The notes: generated from the letters alone by a model not told the origin. A stretch of DNA of 64,000 nt from Capitulum mitella (GCA_030062745.1 CP099844.1:23870596-23934595); one strand, 5' to 3'. Shown: positions 1 to 12,968, counted from the stretch's first letter. Program-made: numbers and translations.

Positions 1-2729
1 ATATCGTCGTAGCATTTTAATGTTTTTACGTATTTGCGCGAAAGGCAAGAGCACAGCAGACTAAAGCTAGATGTGTTCAATATCACGGAAGGGGCTCTAG
101 CCCTTCAGCTCCCCTGGCTGCGATTCTGGTCACAGCAACCGGTACCGGCCGACGGAGTGAGTTCGTCTCCGGTGAAGACGCGGGACCGAGAGGTCACTCA
201 CCTGCTCTCAATCTGCAGCGTGAGCCGTGCTCCCACCGCGAGGCATCCGGGGAGGCGGCCGCCGCCGACTCGTGGCTTTGCGAACAACCAATCGGGCCGG
301 GTAGGAAGTGCCGGAATTTCCTGAACGTTGGAAACGCGGCGACCACTGCGTGGTGAAGATTCTGATTCGCGTGCTGCTTATTTTTGTGTTCAATTCCGTT
401 GCTGTTTATATCTGTACCATATGCACACCAAAGGACAAGATGGGTTGTTTAATCATTCTTGCCAACATAACCGCACTGTTTAACCGACTATGATGAGTAG
501 TGCATTGCCCATGGCCATCTTGCTATCTTTCGCGGCTATTCAGCGCGGTAGGACCAACTTTCCGGCTTAACACAACAATTATGGCTTCGATCACCACTCA
601 AAAATCATTGTCTGACTAACGAGTTATTGGTACTTGACTGAATGTCTGGCTTGGATTGCGCTTGACCGGTAGTGGACTGGGACTGATTTGTTCAAGATAC
701 TTTACATACGATTCGCAAATATAATTTTCATTTCACTTCGCGCTTGTTAATATCGTTTTGCACGCTGCATCGCTGCAAAATTCTCTGAGATGAACTAAAA
801 CATTAGAGTTTTAGTTGTATTTTGCGACTATTTCTTCCCAATGACAACATCGAGTTAGCACAAGGTCATCACTCGGAGGAGCCGTTGTTACAGATACAGG
901 GAGTTTAAGAACACTGAACAGGCCAAACGCTCGCCCCGGAGGTGGGAATGAATTAAAGCCGTGGAAAAGTCAGGCAACAGAGGTGAGCGCAGTGAGGTTG
1001 GGAGTGGCACCCCGCACGACTTGGATGCCCTCCCTCCGTGGCGTGTCTTCCTCTTTAGGCTGTGCCGCAATGCACATTTGATGCCTTGGCCATCCTGGCC
1101 GGTAAGAAGAGCAACGTCATGGATGCTACTTGAATGATGCTTTACATCACTTCCTTTATATCGTGTGGGAAAACCTAATCTTAAAATTTGTTTGCGTGGC
1201 CAATAATTTTGGGGAAATGACACCTAAAATCATGGGATGGGAAGTCCTTCTGCCCTTTAACAATATTCAGAAATGTGCGGCTGATGAGTAGATATGCAAT
1301 CCAAATGGACGCCTTTGTAGGTACGTTCTACCAACAAATATTTTTCCCGAAAGTTAAAAGGCGCCAATGCAAATATGGACATAAATATATTTATATTGAT
1401 ATAAAGCAAGCATAAAAAGTAAATGCGAGTGCACTTTTTCTGTGACATGAAACATGTTTATTGGCAAGTGTTCATTTTACTGCACTCCATGGTTCAGTCT
1501 TTGTAATACCCGAAGCTGTACGCAAAAATAAACAAGAATACAAAAAGATGCACGGAAAAAAAAAAAACAAGCCAAATATAAACTTCTACAGAGACCATAT
1601 AAACGCATACGCAAAATACGAGAAAGAACAACATGTTTCAGCCGACAAAATACAAAAGTACACAGGAAAAAATACGCCATGTTCAGATCTCCTTCTCTGA
1701 AACTTCTCCAGAGGAGTTTCAAACGCATTCCAGAAGTACATAACTGCAAGATGCCGAGCAGATCCGGGCGGGATAAAACACAAAAACGAGTCTTTTACGT
1801 CATGAGCGCCGTTTTTTCCTTCGAATATGAGGCCAAGAACCCATTGAGCTACTGATGATTACCAGTCTTGGACAGGACAGATATTGTATGTCGCCTAGTT
1901 CGGAGGGCGATGCAACCATCGCGGCGAACTGGGGAAATCTTTTGCTTGGGGCATAAATTAAATAAGTTTGATTTCTGCCCTTCGCTACTCTGAAAAATGA
2001 CGTATCTATGCCATCCTAAGACACGTTTATATGCGTTACTAATAACCCGTGTAATTAACCTTCCCCACGGGTCGGATCGTCGCATCCTGTAACAGGGAGA
2101 GGAGGTGTCTGAACACCCTCTCCCCAGCCTAACTTCCGTACGGTACGTCGGAGGGAGATGAGACTTATAGGATGGCAAGAGATTGATTGATAAGTAGAGC
2201 TTGAAAGTGGAACTGTTTGTTGAAACGACCGAAAATCCCCCCAAACATTAGCAAAATTTTCCACAAAGTAGAGGGTTTTTTTATGACATGATGGCTATGT
2301 GACCAATAAATATTTCGAAGCAAGTAATACTTTAAACGATAGCTAAAAACACATCAGGTAAATTCTGTCCAGCAAATTTCCCTCCAGCATGAACCGTCTG
2401 GCGATTAGCATCGGAGTTTAACTCGTATGCGTACCGTGCGAATTTTCCCGGCGCCCGAACCCACGCGTAGGTACGGGCGTGACCACCATGGCCACGGCGG
2501 CATTTCCGCAGCAACTCAGTTTGCTCCCTGTCAACCCGCAGGGTATTGCGTCCGCCTAGGACGATTACGAGGATTAAATCGTCCCAATTTTTATCGGAGA
2601 GGGGCTGTTTGATCCCCAAAACCATGTCACTTATAGACGCCAAGACGAAGAAGGATAGAAATTATATGGTGGGAAGAAGGCTGGGTAAATGGGATTCGAA
2701 GATGATACATTGTTATGGTATTTCTAAGC
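1..2729. other. intergenic, no supported gene
   Basis: No exon with convincing codon bias plus splice sites was found. A small CpG-rich patch sits at about 130-345. An AT-rich stretch follows to about 2330. A minus-strand open frame at 2332-2643 has plausible codon use but no recognisable domain or clear splice sites, so it is not called. What I see is unremarkable single-copy-looking DNA; repeats with partners outside the window cannot be excluded. Confidence 0.5.
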
Positions 2730-2740
2730 ATATATATAAA

Positions 2741-2772
2741 TACACACACACACACACTATATATATATATAT
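2741..2772. repeat. (CA)n(TA)n microsatellite
   Basis: An uninterrupted CA run of about 16 bases is followed directly by a TA run. It is followed by TTTTTCAC-type pyrimidine-rich low-complexity sequence to about 2825. It is simple-sequence DNA with no coding meaning. Confidence 0.9.
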
Positions 2773-3289
2773 TCACTTTTTCCCTTTTTCATTTCACCGC
2801 TTTTTCACTTTTCACTTTTCACAAGCGCAGTTTACTCCCAGGGGTGTAGTTTTAGGAAAATGATTGGTATGCATAATAAACTTATGAACGTTAGAATTTT
2901 CAGTCGGCTTTTGCATGGAGTGCCCCGTACCGAAGATATATAAAGCTACAGCGATGGTCACTTCAATATTTCGTACATAGCAAAGTATTAAAAATATGGA
3001 AAGTTGGAACAGTATAAATCTAAGTCATTCCTGTATATATAAAAACAAAGTGCACATCAAACAGTACCTAGGACATCAAATAACTTTCAATGACGCACTC
3101 TTTCAAAACGCAGTTTTTTGCAAATACATACCATTGAGTCTGAGTAAACTGAGCCCAGACGATCAATCTAAGCTTGAACGTGACCTTCATATTTGTTTGG
3201 TGGGTAGTTGGAGTTATAAAACTAGATTTTGATGGCATTTAGCTAGTAAGATTTAAAATAAAACGAGAACAAAATCTCTTTCAACAGAG

Positions 3290-3830
3290 ATGAGTACAGG
3301 CTGAGTACTTTGCGCGCAACCGACTTTGACCTGATCCCAGGCTAATTCATGGAGGTCGCCCGAAAGTTTACGGAGGTTGTCCCAGAAGAGAACATAAATT
3401 TCCAGACTGCCGAAATCCTAGTCCAAAAAATATGATGTAATATACCAAAAGATAGAAATAAATGTAAAGATCTAAATGTAAAAGGCACAAGTTTTGTTAG
3501 ATGGCATAAATCCTTGAAAACGGGCCAAGGTTGTTATGACCCTAGGTCAATGACCTGATCTCACCCACAAAATCTGAGATACACGTTGTTTCATAGCCCA
3601 CATATAGCCGTATTTGCATTTATGTTCTCAATTCGTTGTCTTGTTTCGCAGTGTTATGACTGATCAAAGTTTTTTGGACGTGGTCCTTTTTGATATGAAC
3701 TAGGTCAGTGACCAGACCTGACTCGGCCCTAAAATTATTGAGAATGTGTGCAGAGGATTATTAAAAAGTAACCGAAAGTTTGACCGTTCCGTGTTTTGCC
3801 GTTTTCCCGCTATCGCAGGAAATACTTAGA
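3290..3830. repeat. diverged AGGTCA/TGACCT-rich repeat
   Basis: The stretch holds several TGACCT or AGGTCA hexamers (for example near 3330, 3545 and 3700), each next to similar phrases such as CCGAAAGTTT at about 3361 and 3770. This suggests an internally duplicated old repeat. The same hexamer density is seen in the TTAA elements and in the 12.4-kb and 61.4-kb repeats. No open frame is conserved. Ends were not found, so the extent is approximate. Confidence 0.4.
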
Positions 3831-4769
3831 GCGGGGTGTTCAAACAACCCCCCTGACGCGGGAGGGAAGCCATGCTCCTCGTCCATGGGAAGTGTATGTT
3901 TTTGTGTTAGTTTGAACTAAAAATATTTTGTGGCAGCCTCGTAGTAAATATTTGAACTGGTCTGTCTGAATCGTTACTGCAACCGTTGCAGTAGGTGCTA
4001 CCGAGTTACCCAAAAATGTTTTCATATTCTTTTATTCACTGTCAGTTTCGTGAGTATATTGCAGAATTTTTTTAATAAGGGAAGAAAACACTTGTTTATT
4101 AGTGACTGACACTGGTATCCAAAATGATTGGTAAAGCATTGCTAATACCTATCTCTCAGGCTCACTACGACTATGACGTGCATTTTCACGCCTTTCACGC
4201 CTTCGGGTGACCATTTGGGCATCCAGTTAAGGATGTTAAAATAGGCGTTGCTGGTATCTCCTTGGGACCATTGCACTAAAAAAAATCCATGCATAAGCCC
4301 AGAACTTTCGACAGTCAACATGTTCCTTCCAACTCAGATGTTCGCTTCATTTGACATCGTCCTTTTGTAGTTGGCAGGTTAAATGAAGACGACGTTTTGC
4401 GGGGGCTACAACGTTTATGCTGTCTGCCGCTGACAGCCACTTGCCGTCCCTCTAAACAAGAACAACACTGGATAAAAACTTGAAATTCCAATATACCTTT
4501 CCGAAAGCATACGAAGCAGTCTCATAAATGCTTTGTTCCCATTCAGTACATATGATTACAACCCAGTTATTTTGTTTGTTAACATTGCGCTTGTCTCCAT
4601 GTTACATTTTTCGCGACTCTCACTTACCTCACTTTTGTGAAAATTCTCGCATCCTGTAATATGTGTTAATGTTACGATATCCCATATATATCATATCACT
4701 AACGTTAGTTAGTGCATAGGAAGTGTTAGGTTCTTTAGAGTATGCAGACTTGGTCATTCGCATATTAAG
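3831..4769. other. intergenic, nothing recognised
   Basis: Roughly 940 bases with no open frame that looks coding and no repeat partner noticed in the window. Confidence 0.5.
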
Positions 4770-5092
4770 CGGACGAAAAATCAGAAGTCAAGAAGTCGGA
4801 GGACAAAAAGTCAAATGCAAGAAATCAAATGGGCAAAAACTCACAATGGAATAAAGCCAAATGAATAAAAGTCAAAAGGGCAGTAGGTCAAAAGAACTGT
4901 AGAATGGATAAAGGCCAAAAGGATAAAAGTCAAATGCAGAAAATCGGAACGGATAAAAGTCAAAAAGGCAAAAAGCCAAGAAGTAAAAATGGAGGGGACA
5001 GAAAGTCAAAGGATAAAAATCAAATGTAAAAGATCAAAAGAGCCAGCACCAAGGTCAATAAAAGACAGATGGACGAAAACTCCATTTCAAAC
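4770..5092 (+). repeat. degenerate minisatellite, GTCAAAAGGATAAAA-type unit
   Basis: Some 18-20 imperfect copies of a unit of about 15-19 bases follow one another, read as GTCAAAAGGACAAAAA on this strand with much drift in length and sequence. The same unit occurs on the opposite strand at 8890-9545. The two arrays thus form an inverted pair about 3.8 kb apart. Confidence 0.8.
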
Positions 5093-7133
5093 TGTTAAAT
5101 AAGGAGAGAAATCATACTGCGCACTGTTCGGAAACGCGGCCGCCAACCGTTCCAGACTCTTGGCGGTAACAAGGTCCGACATTTTCCTTTCGCAAATTGC
5201 AATGCTCCTGAATCCCTGTTTTCCAAACCTGACACTGGTGGTACACCTGCTGTATTTATCAGTGAACGATTCCTAAACTGGGTTTTTTCTAGCGAAGACA
5301 AGCCATTTCTGGCGTGCATCACGCCAACAATGTATGGAATATGGGGCGAATGGCACCTTGTTTCGTTCACTGATGCCATTTCTAAAAAATTCACGCCCAC
5401 ACCAACGCTCTAGGATTATTTGGCGAGTTGCACTTGCAGCGTTTTTGAATGACTGTATGTTCGCCAAAGCGTCCACACCAAATGCGCTCACAAATGCCAC
5501 ATAAAGCTATGGGGAATAGTGGAGGGAAAATAAAACGGATGAAGAGAGAAAAGAAACTGAAGAGAGAAGTATGAAAATTAACCGTCCGTCTTTTCGATTC
5601 CAGTGACATCAGGGGACTAAACCTTCCGTTCAGTGGTTATTAGCCGTAAGAGGCCTTTTTTACGAGCTGGTCGGCATCAACGAGCGAGGACGGCGTGGAG
5701 AATGACGCAAACTGAAAAGGGAGTACCGTGTCAAGTATTTGTTTGGAAACGTAGCAAATGTTTTTTTTCATGTGTTAATCCCACAGGACGTCTGAAATGG
5801 TACTGCTGTGATGTAGGTACCTCCTTTATCGTCAGCAACGTGCAAATGGATTTGGCGCTGGCCGGCAATGAGCCCAGCAGCTATATCAGTTCAGTAGGAG
5901 GCGTAATAGGATAGGCTGAGCCGGTGTGTCGTGGGGTAAGATGCGATGAATATATGGCATGACAAGATTTCCGTTCCGTTTTCTAACTAAATGGCGAATC
6001 AGTAACGACTTTTTTGATCAGATATCATAAGTGGGCTGCTCATTTTCGCATTGCAGATTGGCATCTGCCTTCTGTCTCATGATGCAATAGATTAGGTTCT
6101 CTCCATTGAAAAGTGTTGATAATGCATAGGTTGGTCGGTTCAAATCGCTTTCGCGACGAAAACCACACGAACCTTACAACAAAATTGGGTAAGTGTAACA
6201 AGGGTTTGATTTAGACTGTTTCAAACGAAACATAACACAGGAATGATCGGCTTACTTGCGAGGTATCAGTTTAATCCGGGGTCGAGTAGGTCGAGATGCC
6301 TTGATGCAAGCAGCAATGCCTTGAAAATGCGTTTTAAGTATCAAATATAGTTTCGGGATCATGTCCCCAGCCTACGAAATTAATCGTTGAGGTTCCGGGC
6401 GCCCAAGAGTGAAAATTGCTCTTCTCCCACTCCCCCTACTTCATATGGCGACTTGGTTAGCTGGCATGAAATGCGTTGTCATACGTTGCTTCGCACATTG
6501 CTTAGTGATATGGACCACAGAGGTCTAAAAATCTGGTGTCCTGGTAGCCTGACTGGCGTAAGACTGTTCGCTCCAGTTAACTGATTACTGGTGGAAAAAC
6601 AGCCTTTCCGTCAAACATCCTCATATGAGAAAGAACAGTTTCAAAGCAGGTTTCCCAGTGGCCTGGCATAGCCTAGTCATGCTATGCTGCTTTGACGGTC
6701 ATTTTGGTGGGCGAAACTTTGGCGACAATGACGCCAGATGCCCGGCTATAATGCCAGTTAGAATGTCCAGCGCCAGGGTCACCACGGCTACCAGGTTATT
6801 TACTCCGTGGGGTCTCTATGACACAATTTGCAGTAACTTCAGCTTTTACTGGTTGTCAAAATCTGGCAATAGCGCGTTTGGCACTTCGCCGCCATTTTCG
6901 GTGGTCTTTAACTGCTGCCGTACCAAGAAATGTGGTCAAAAAGGGTAAAAAACGTTTAACCCATCCAAAAACGTTCTACCGGGTTTTTCGAATGCAGATT
7001 GTTTGGTTTTCTCGGTAAATCTCAGAACCTTAGAGGCGTAAATACACTGAAAAAGCCCATAGTTTTTAAAAGGGTTTTACAAGTTCCTTAGAACAACATT
7101 TGCGACAATGGAGGTAGAAAGCTTCAAAGGGCA
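5093..7133. other. intergenic, nothing recognised
   Basis: Short open frames occur on both strands, but none shows a domain, a signal peptide with a splice site, or clear codon bias. No repeat partner was noticed elsewhere in the window. Confidence 0.5.
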
Positions 7134-7137
7134 TTAA

Positions 7138-8287
7138 CTCTATTCCGGAGGGCTAAACGGTATGGCCGATTCCCGGCAGGAGGTTGGGCGGATATGGCCA
7201 TCCCTGAGATCTCGAGAACTACACATCTGATTTCATCGCAACAAACGGCAATCGATTTGCCATGACGTAAACTGCACTTTGAAAAAATAAGTTTTCGAAA
7301 TTTTAAAAGAGGTGGATACGGGGGAGCAAAAATATCAAATTTGAGGGGTACTTGATTATGGATGGGACTTTCAAAATTGGTACACACATTTGAGATTTTG
7401 AAAAAAAATTCATAGGCCTTCACAGAGTTTCAAAAATAGGAGAATTAGTTTCCTAACAAATGAATGAATGAAAAAGGCAAAAGCACTTTTCTGGCTTCTG
7501 CTAGTCATGTTATGCTAAAAAAGTACAAATCGTATTACAATGCTTGTATAATGTTAGCATAGGCGGTTCCAGGGACATGAAAAAGGGGGGACTGTCGTGG
7601 TCACATGCTCCTCAGATCAACTTGTGACCTTTGGCCTGAAATGACCTCCAGTGACCTTGGAGTCACTTGGAACGAATTCGTGTGCATTTAATATTATCTG
7701 TAAACGCTTTCAATCATTTGAATTCACTCTATTTCAAAAATTCCATTTCACAGCTATTGTGATACAGCTACGCGCACTAACATTTTAGGTCATAGTTCCG
7801 TGACCCGACCTGATATCAAACTGAAACTTAATACACAAGTAGAGGGTACCTTTTTACGTGATGTATACTCCGGGTCTGGCATTTCAAAAAAATAATGCCG
7901 GAACTATTACTATAAAAGATAATTTTGACTTTTGACCTTGACCTGTCCTTGTAAAGTGGTCTCAGGTGAACAAAATTGTATTTGCACGTTGCCCGACTGT
8001 TTAGCTATGCATCCACATACAGCTTTAAGTTCTATCTTAAAACGCTATTTCTGGCAGTCATTTTTCTTTTACCATGAGCAGGGCCAAAAATCGTCTGAGG
8101 TGACTTTCAAAAACGTTGCCTGACTCCGCCCCTGAGCAAGTTGTAACTTCGAAATTTTGTCACAATACGTAGAAAAAATATTTAAGACAAGTCACGAAGT
8201 TTCGTGAAGATGTGCCAAAAACCCTGGAATTGGCAAGACAAAAACCCAAGTGGGCGCGGATTCAGCCCCTCCCCCGTCGCGAAAGGG
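7138..8287. mobile_element. TTAA-flanked non-autonomous transposon, family A copy 1
   Basis: This 1150-bp segment is flanked on both sides by TTAA (7134-7137 and 8288-8291). Its left end begins CTCTATTCCGGAGGGC and its right end finishes in GCGAAAGGG, so the outermost bases (CYC.../...GGG) fit the TTAA plus CCC pattern of piggyBac-type elements. A second copy, 1146 bp, lies at 56388-57533 and aligns end to end, with shared blocks such as GAGATCTCGAGAACTACACA and the closing CCCTGGAATTGGCAAG. No transposase is encoded, so any movement would need an enzyme supplied by another element. Family assignment to piggyBac is inferred from target site and terminal bases only. Confidence 0.75.
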
Positions 8288-8404
8288 TTAAAGGATCTGC
8301 TTGGATTTTCCGCATCCGGCGCATCCAATAAAACGAGTTTGACCGTCTGCAAGCCCCTTAAAATTGAAAACGCAATTTTATGAGTGTTTATAGACGATGT
8401 GCTG

Positions 8405-8460
8405 GGGAGAGAGAGAGAGAAAGGGAGAGAGGGAAAGAGAGAGAAAGAGTGAGGAGACGA
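8405..8460 (+). repeat. GA-rich simple repeat
   Basis: An imperfect (GA)n purine tract with AAGGGAGA and AAAGAGAG interruptions. Confidence 0.85.
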
Positions 8461-8889
8461 TGGGGAAGGCTGGTGTAAGAATACCAAGCATCGGATTTAG
8501 TTGGTGACAAAAATCCAAGTTTTTAAACCTCTGAGGGAGCATTGCATGTATCTAGATCATGCAAAAAATGGAGTTTTGTGGTGGTTTTGCCGGGTCAAGA
8601 TAAAGACAATGAATTTCCATATATGCTAATGTGTCCTATCCCATGGCGCATTTTAGTACCGTGTTCGTAAATGCGTCATATGCAAGGGTCTGGTTACAGG
8701 TAGACTTCGTTTGGTGGGCAATTCTAAACATAGGCATGGCAATATGCGCGTTTGATTGGAAAAGAAATGATTCATGTTTCTGTCTTCACCATCGCCATAC
8801 TGCCGAATGTGCTCTCCAGAGACCATTGTCGTGGGAGGAGGGCGGCGCAATTGACTTCTCTCCCCCACTTAAAATTCGAGAGAACACAG

Positions 8890-9545
8890 ATCCCGACGGC
8901 AAAGCTTTTGAGGTTTTACCCGTTTGGATTTCTGTCCTTTTAAATCTTACCTATCTCACACTTTGAACTGAACTTTTGTCCATGCGACTTCTATCGGCTT
9001 TGTCCGTTTGGCTTTCTTAACATCTAACTCTTGTTTTTTGTCATCATGACTTCTACCCCGTCAGTTTTTGTCCTTTTGGTTTGTCCCTTTCTGAGCTTTT
9101 ATTTTTTTTTTTTTTTTTTGGCGTTTGACTTTCATTCTTTTGACCTTTATCCCTCTGACTTTTCGTGCTTTTGACTTCTTGCCCTTTTGACTCTCATTCA
9201 TGTGATTTTTATCCATTTTGGTTTTTTGCCTATTTGACTTTTTGCGTTTGACGTTCATCTTTTCGACTTTTATCCCTTTGACTATTGATCCTTTCAACTT
9301 ATTGCATTTTTCACCTTTATCCATTCGACTTTTCTCCCTTTGGACTTTTTGCCTATTTGACATTTTGCACTTAACTTGTGTCCTTCCGACTTTTTTCCAT
9401 TTGATTTTGTCCTTTTGGCGTTTTTGCTTTTTGACTTTTTGCATTTGACTCTTATCCCTTTTGACTCTTGGCCATCTGACTTTTTCACACGTCTGGCTTT
9501 TTGTGCTTTGACTTTTTGTCTTTTGATTTTTTGCCCTGGAACCGA
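8890..9545 (-). repeat. degenerate minisatellite, inverted partner of 4770-5092
   Basis: About 35-40 imperfect copies of CCTTTTGACTTTTTGTC-like units are present, the reverse complement of the array at 4770-5092. A poly-T run interrupts at about 9100-9119. Because the unit is poor in stop codons on one strand, it gives long lysine-rich (minus) or phenylalanine/leucine-rich (plus) open frames; these are artefacts. Confidence 0.85.
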
Positions 9546-9582
9546 TTCGACCACCTACGCCTGCAGGTTACCCTTTCAGGGA

Positions 9583-9905
9583 ACTGATGTGACAACAGCA
9601 GTGGCTGTTCCGTACACCTTCCACCGACCTAAACCATATAGCTCGCCGCGTTCTCGCGTCCAGCATCCACGACCCTTGACCTTGCCCTCTCCGGAGCGTC
9701 CGCCTCGGCCGCGCAGCCATCGGTCACGCCCAAGATCGTTCCCCAGACACTGGCCGCAGGGTCCCGGAGTGCCCGTTGCCCGACAACCATTTCCGTTTCC
9801 GGCCCGGTCTATTTCTGGCCCGGCTTCCATGGACCTGCCCGCGTGGTTGAGCAACGAGGGCATAATGTCGACGATGGCGATAATGGCATCTTGTTGCTGT
9901 GGCCG
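9583..9905 (+). CDS. doubtful GC-rich exon, Pro/Arg-rich, unrecognised
   Basis: GC content jumps here between AT-rich repeats. A plus-strand frame stays open from a pyrimidine-rich acceptor-like site (ACCCTTTCAG before 9581). It encodes a Pro/Arg/Ser-rich stretch beginning GTDVTTAVAVPYTFHRPKPY. The minus strand is also open over 9576-9863 (Gly/Arg-rich with CGQC). No domain is recognisable on either strand and no matching neighbouring exon was found. It could be an isolated exon of an unknown gene, or simply a CpG-rich tract that lacks stops. Strand and identity are uncertain. Confidence 0.2.
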
Positions 9906-10059
9906 AGGGGCAGTTGATCTATCTTTTCTCGCCCACGCCTGCCACTTACAGCCGGAGGACGCGTGGAGGGAGTGGGGAGGTGAACGACCTCGATCCTCAT
10001 CTTTGCCGTCTGGTGCCTATTGCGAAGTCCTGTGGTTCGTCACGGGGTTTTACTGAAGT

Positions 10060-12160
10060 AGGATAGCACTGAGTTGCAAAGATAAACTCTAAACCACGGG
10101 GAACCGTGTGCGAGCGGAAAGTAATTCGGACGGAGCGAGTTGAATTACGGCCATGAAGAGACAAAATTAGTACCACGATGTGGGCCGCTCACCTTTAGCA
10201 TTTCCCAACATTGCTAAAATACCTGCAATACATGGTCTTATCTGAATTTAATCCAAAAGTGCGTTCCAGTCATCTGTCATCTGAAATCATCAACACGACA
10301 AGGATGGCACTTCCAGACAACATTGACTGGCAGCTTTCGGAACAACAAATCCGGGCGCCAAATCAGGACAATATTCTCCTTTCGTTGACTGAAGAAATTT
10401 CCGTCGGGCTCTTGAGGTGGCTAGTCGACAACAGGCTTGTACTTGCCTCGTACCCATGGTTGATGCACCCTCATGACGACAGAGCTGGCTGCGCAGCCAG
10501 CGGAATTTCAACAACAGTTAAAACTCCATTGGCGATGCAACCTAACACAAGTGCGGCCAGTGTCATGATGCCGTCATTACAGCGGTCATTAATAGCTTTC
10601 ACATTCGCTATCACGGCACTAGAACACTTGTGCGACGTATAACATGCAAGGGCAGTCAGCGTCGTGCATTCACGATGAGCCGAGGAAGAATCTCTAGGCG
10701 TCATCTTTACATGAACTTGGTTTGCTTCCAGTGAGTCAAGATTTCCGATAGCGACTCTCCATGTGCAGCACAGACGTTGCATGAATGACGACACGGGATT
10801 CCCGGCGTCGTCACTGTCTTGTGTTAGAGACTTTCTGGAGGACGTTTCTGAGTGTTCGGCCGGGGTGTACCTAGAGTCCTGTCAGGGTGTTCTGTTGCAT
10901 CATCTGTTTTTCAAGAACCTGTCTTTTACGACCTGAGACGCTCGTAAATCTTCCTTGAACTCTGTGGGAAGAAAGTGGATTAGCATGCGCGTTGGTGGTT
11001 CTGAGTATAACGCTCACTTGTGAAGGCATATTCCTCCTCGCCAACCTCCTGGTGTATCAGGCTGAACGAAACGGCGTTTTGTGGGGAGTCAGTCTGTAGC
11101 ATGATACTGTACACCCTAGAGTTCAAAAGGCCCAGATTGGGTAAATCTAGGTCACATGAAGTAAAATGCTCGTGATCAGAAGTCCGAGGAGGAAGCGTCT
11201 GTATGACTCGAGGAACTTTCTAAACACTTCGATGTTTAGAAGGGTGAGTTGAAGGAAATAGATTTTAGGTTCTGGCTAGGACCTTTGACTGCTTTCGAAA
11301 CATATAAAAAGGCATAAAGACCGTCAAACCCTTGAAAAGAATTCAGACGGGGCTTTACGAGCAGCTTAGTGCTTAAGTATTTCGTATTATCTTGAACCTC
11401 TACCATTTTTACTTTCAGAAACATATTTCGAAAAAATGCTGGCATCTAAAAATCACATGGTGAAATGTGTATACAAATGTATTTGCAGATAGATTGCAAC
11501 ACCGTTGCCTGTACGTACGTAATGTTTAGAAATATGTTCTCATGTGCCAAATCCAACATCTTATTACAACCAACGTCTTGCTAAAAGCTAGGACACACAG
11601 CAAAAAATATATACTAAAATGAAATATGTGCGTGTATGTAGCACATTACTTATTCTTCATGGTGGCTCGAAATTGCCTAGAATGTAAACATGTCGAATCG
11701 GTGATTGGTCTTCCTCCCACCCTCTTCTGAAGCTGTCTGTATTCCACTCCCAAACCTAAAAGTAGACATATACCGCAAAATGTGGACATATGCATGGAAA
11801 ATTTCGCGAAAACATGTAAATGACAATTGCCTGCTTCGACCGAGGAACGCCGGCAAGAAGCAAGCGTGCTGCTGTTTGCCCATACGTGATAGGGTACTGC
11901 GTTCGGATAGGCCTTATGCTTTTGAAACGCCAGTACTCCTAGTGCATCTCTTGCTTTGGAGTTCTGAAGCCAGTCCATAATTTTTTTTTTCCGTCGGCAT
12001 GCGTGTCTGACGGCGGATCCATCGATGGCGGCGGACAGCCGCATGTCTCGAGGGCCGTAGGACGGGCACTATACTCCGTATGGAGTCATTTCTGCAAAGC
12101 ACACAGCTGCGGAACTTTGTAGGGAGCTAGCTTGTCTGATAAGCTAACAATTGTACGGCA
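10060..12160. other. intergenic, no supported gene
   Basis: Opposing open frames overlap at 10211-10642 (plus) and 10471-10794 (minus). Neither shows a known domain. The rest is AT-leaning sequence without repeat partners in the window. Confidence 0.45.
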
Positions 12161-12162
12161 CA

Positions 12163-12968
12163 GGTAGCCTAGGTTAGGTCAGTCAAGGTCAAGCAATATT
12201 ACATGATTAACAAAAAAAAACATTCTGTGTATTTCCCTTGAGATCTATTCACTCGATTTCAACGAACCTTTGTGGGAATCAGTCTTTCTTCAACTTACGT
12301 CTTCAACTTACGGAATCAGTCTTCAACTTACGCTGAATGTATTTACCCCCAAGAAGTTCAAGTGCCCTTGACCAGGTCAGCGAAAGTCAACCGAGACCAG
12401 GTGTTGTAAATGAGCACTTTTTTAATTGGGCACAAGGATTTGCTAGGTCAGGTCCAATGAGGCATCCAAGGCCAGTTAATGAAAATGCAACATTCTATTT
12501 CCTTTTCATGGTCCACCTAAATGATTTTATTTCTATTTTGTATGGGTGTGTTTTGCTAGCCTAGGCTGACATAGCATGACCTTAGATGACCTCAGTATCA
12601 TCTGGCTTACCGGGATATGAACTCATATATAAGTCATATTCACTAATAACCCACCAGACTGTGTTACATTTCATCTTGACAAAATGCAGGATTTTCAGCT
12701 ATTGACCTAGACTGACTTTGACTGAGTTCATTTAATTCAAACCCGCTTTGCAGCATATAAGTTCATCGCACGAACAAGGCTCCCACAAAGTTGGGTTAAT
12801 ATCTTCTCTGTGCATCTGGAGACAGAAAAGCGTGCAACATACTCCACGTCTAACCTCATTCGACCTCAGTTCACTTGACCTTATTGATCTGGATTCCGAG
12901 GGTTATAAAACCACCACGCTGACTACCTCTATGCAAAATTCCGTTGCAGGCAGATGAAAAGATCAGGA
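12163..12968. repeat. AGGTCA-rich repeat family C, copy 1 (start duplicated)
   Basis: The block from about 12435 to 12968 aligns in the same direction with 61383-61925. Shared phrases in order are GCTAGGTYAGGTC, CCAAGGYCAGTTA, AACATTCT, GATGACCTCAG, a CCACCAGAYTGT-like phrase, GACAAAATG, CATACTCCACGT and AAAATTYCRTTGCA. The opening part also matches 12163-12240, so the left portion appears twice in tandem. Ends are fuzzy and divergence is high, so the insertion is old. No reading frame is conserved between copies. Confidence 0.65.
12277..12332 (+). repeat. triplicated 13-mer TCTTCAACTTACG
   Basis: Three exact copies of TCTTCAACTTACG lie at 12287, 12300 and 12320. The first two are abutting, and GGAATCAG is repeated before the first and third. 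It looks like a small slippage duplication inside repeat family C. Confidence 0.85.

Noticed and set aside
2332-2643. 103-codon minus-strand frame with fair codon use
   Set aside because: No domain, no clear acceptor or donor, no neighbouring exon.
9061-9444. Lysine-rich 127-codon minus-strand frame
   Set aside because: It lies wholly inside the degenerate minisatellite; the repeat unit simply lacks stops on that strand.
9376-10056. 226-codon plus-strand frame as one protein
   Set aside because: Its first 55 codons are minisatellite translation and its last part is AT-rich; only the GC-rich middle is kept as a doubtful exon.
10471-10794. 107-codon cysteine-containing minus-strand frame
   Set aside because: No recognised domain, an overlapping opposite frame of similar length, and mixed codon use.
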